Assembly (NCBI GenBank): GCA_002728565.1
Contig: PBUX01000046.1
Location: 1 to 5,934, forward strand
Length of the DNA: 5,934 nucleotides
Source of the DNA: Methanobacteriota archaeon
Lineage (GTDB): Archaea > Thermoplasmatota > Poseidoniia > Poseidoniales > Thalassarchaeaceae
Reading direction: 5' to 3'
Below are positions 5,754 through 5,934 of this stretch, in pieces. A model generated the notes under the pieces. It did not search any database, was not told the origin of the DNA, and worked only from the letters and a program-made list of their open reading frames with translations. Made by a program: the position numbers and the translations under genes. Within the stretch, counting starts at the first letter, position 1; every line of letters starts with the position of its first letter.

Positions 5754-5934
5754 ATGTCAGATTCAGGAAATGAGTACAAGCACCTATTACCTATTCTGCC
5801 GGCTCTTCTGATTGTTCCAATATTGTCCATAATGGGATTTGAGTCTTATGATGTTGCATATTTGATCATTCTAGCTCCATTCCTAGCTTTCCCCACCATT
5901 CTCATAATTGGTCAAATTTTCAATGGCCAAGAAA
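5754..5934 (+). CDS. nuoL: Probable complex I subunit NuoL, 3' partial
   Basis: NuoL is the distal proton-pumping, antiporter-like subunit and normally follows nuoK. Only 60 codons are visible before the window ends. They encode a short polar start (MSDSGNEYKH) and two hydrophobic segments at about 11-28 and 35-54. The second (YLIILAPFLAFPTILIIGQ) resembles the usual NuoL opening helix, LIPLLPLLxFLLLxLFG-like, in which case the first segment would be an added helix. None of the diagnostic antiporter motifs lies in the visible part, so the identification rests on gene order and hydrophobic character; nuoM or nuoN order variants cannot be excluded. An in-frame GTG at 5745, overlapping the nuoK stop (TAGTG), is an alternative start with better binding-site spacing and would add three residues. 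Confidence 0.75.
   Translation, partial: MSDSGNEYKHLLPILPALLIVPILSIMGFESYDVAYLIILAPFLAFPTILIIGQIFNGQE

Overview
The window is one uninterrupted piece of a respiratory complex I-type operon, all on the + strand. In order it carries nuoB (5' end cut off by the window), nuoC, nuoD, nuoH, nuoI, nuoJ as two separate genes (N-terminal and C-terminal parts), nuoK and the first 60 codons of the next gene, most likely nuoL. Genes are separated by 10 bases or less, or overlap by 1 to 4 bases. No promoter, terminator, RNA gene, mobile element or CRISPR was seen, and no stretch longer than about 10 bases lies outside a gene.

The organism is probably an archaeon. nuoC and nuoD are separate, there is no nuoE/F/G block between nuoD and nuoH, nuoJ is split in two as in haloarchaeal Nuo and methanosarcinal Fpo operons, and most starts follow strong GGTGA or GGAGG ribosome binding sites. 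The balanced base composition, frequent AGG/AGA arginine codons and acidic protein segments would fit a marine euryarchaeon such as Poseidoniales (Marine Group II) or a relative. This is inference: no taxonomic marker gene is present.

Function by region: NuoB, NuoC, NuoD and NuoI form the part of the peripheral arm that passes electrons along 4Fe-4S clusters to the quinone. NuoH anchors that arm and forms much of the quinone channel. NuoJ, NuoK and NuoL belong to the proton-pumping membrane arm. The electron-input module is not in the window, so the donor (NADH, F420H2, ferredoxin or other) cannot be read here.

The core motifs are orthodox, but several subunits are enlarged. NuoI is 320 residues instead of the usual 160 to 180. 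It has an extra N-terminal segment and an acidic insertion of about 85 residues between its two 4Fe-4S motifs, part of which looks like a small SH3-like barrel. NuoH is 528 residues instead of about 330 to 350, with an N-terminal extension, an insertion of about 60 residues in the first cytoplasmic loop, and an extra C-terminal membrane helix with tail. NuoC has a smaller insertion and the second NuoJ part has a charged tail. These additions are the most interesting content, because several lie on subunits that meet at the junction of the two arms.
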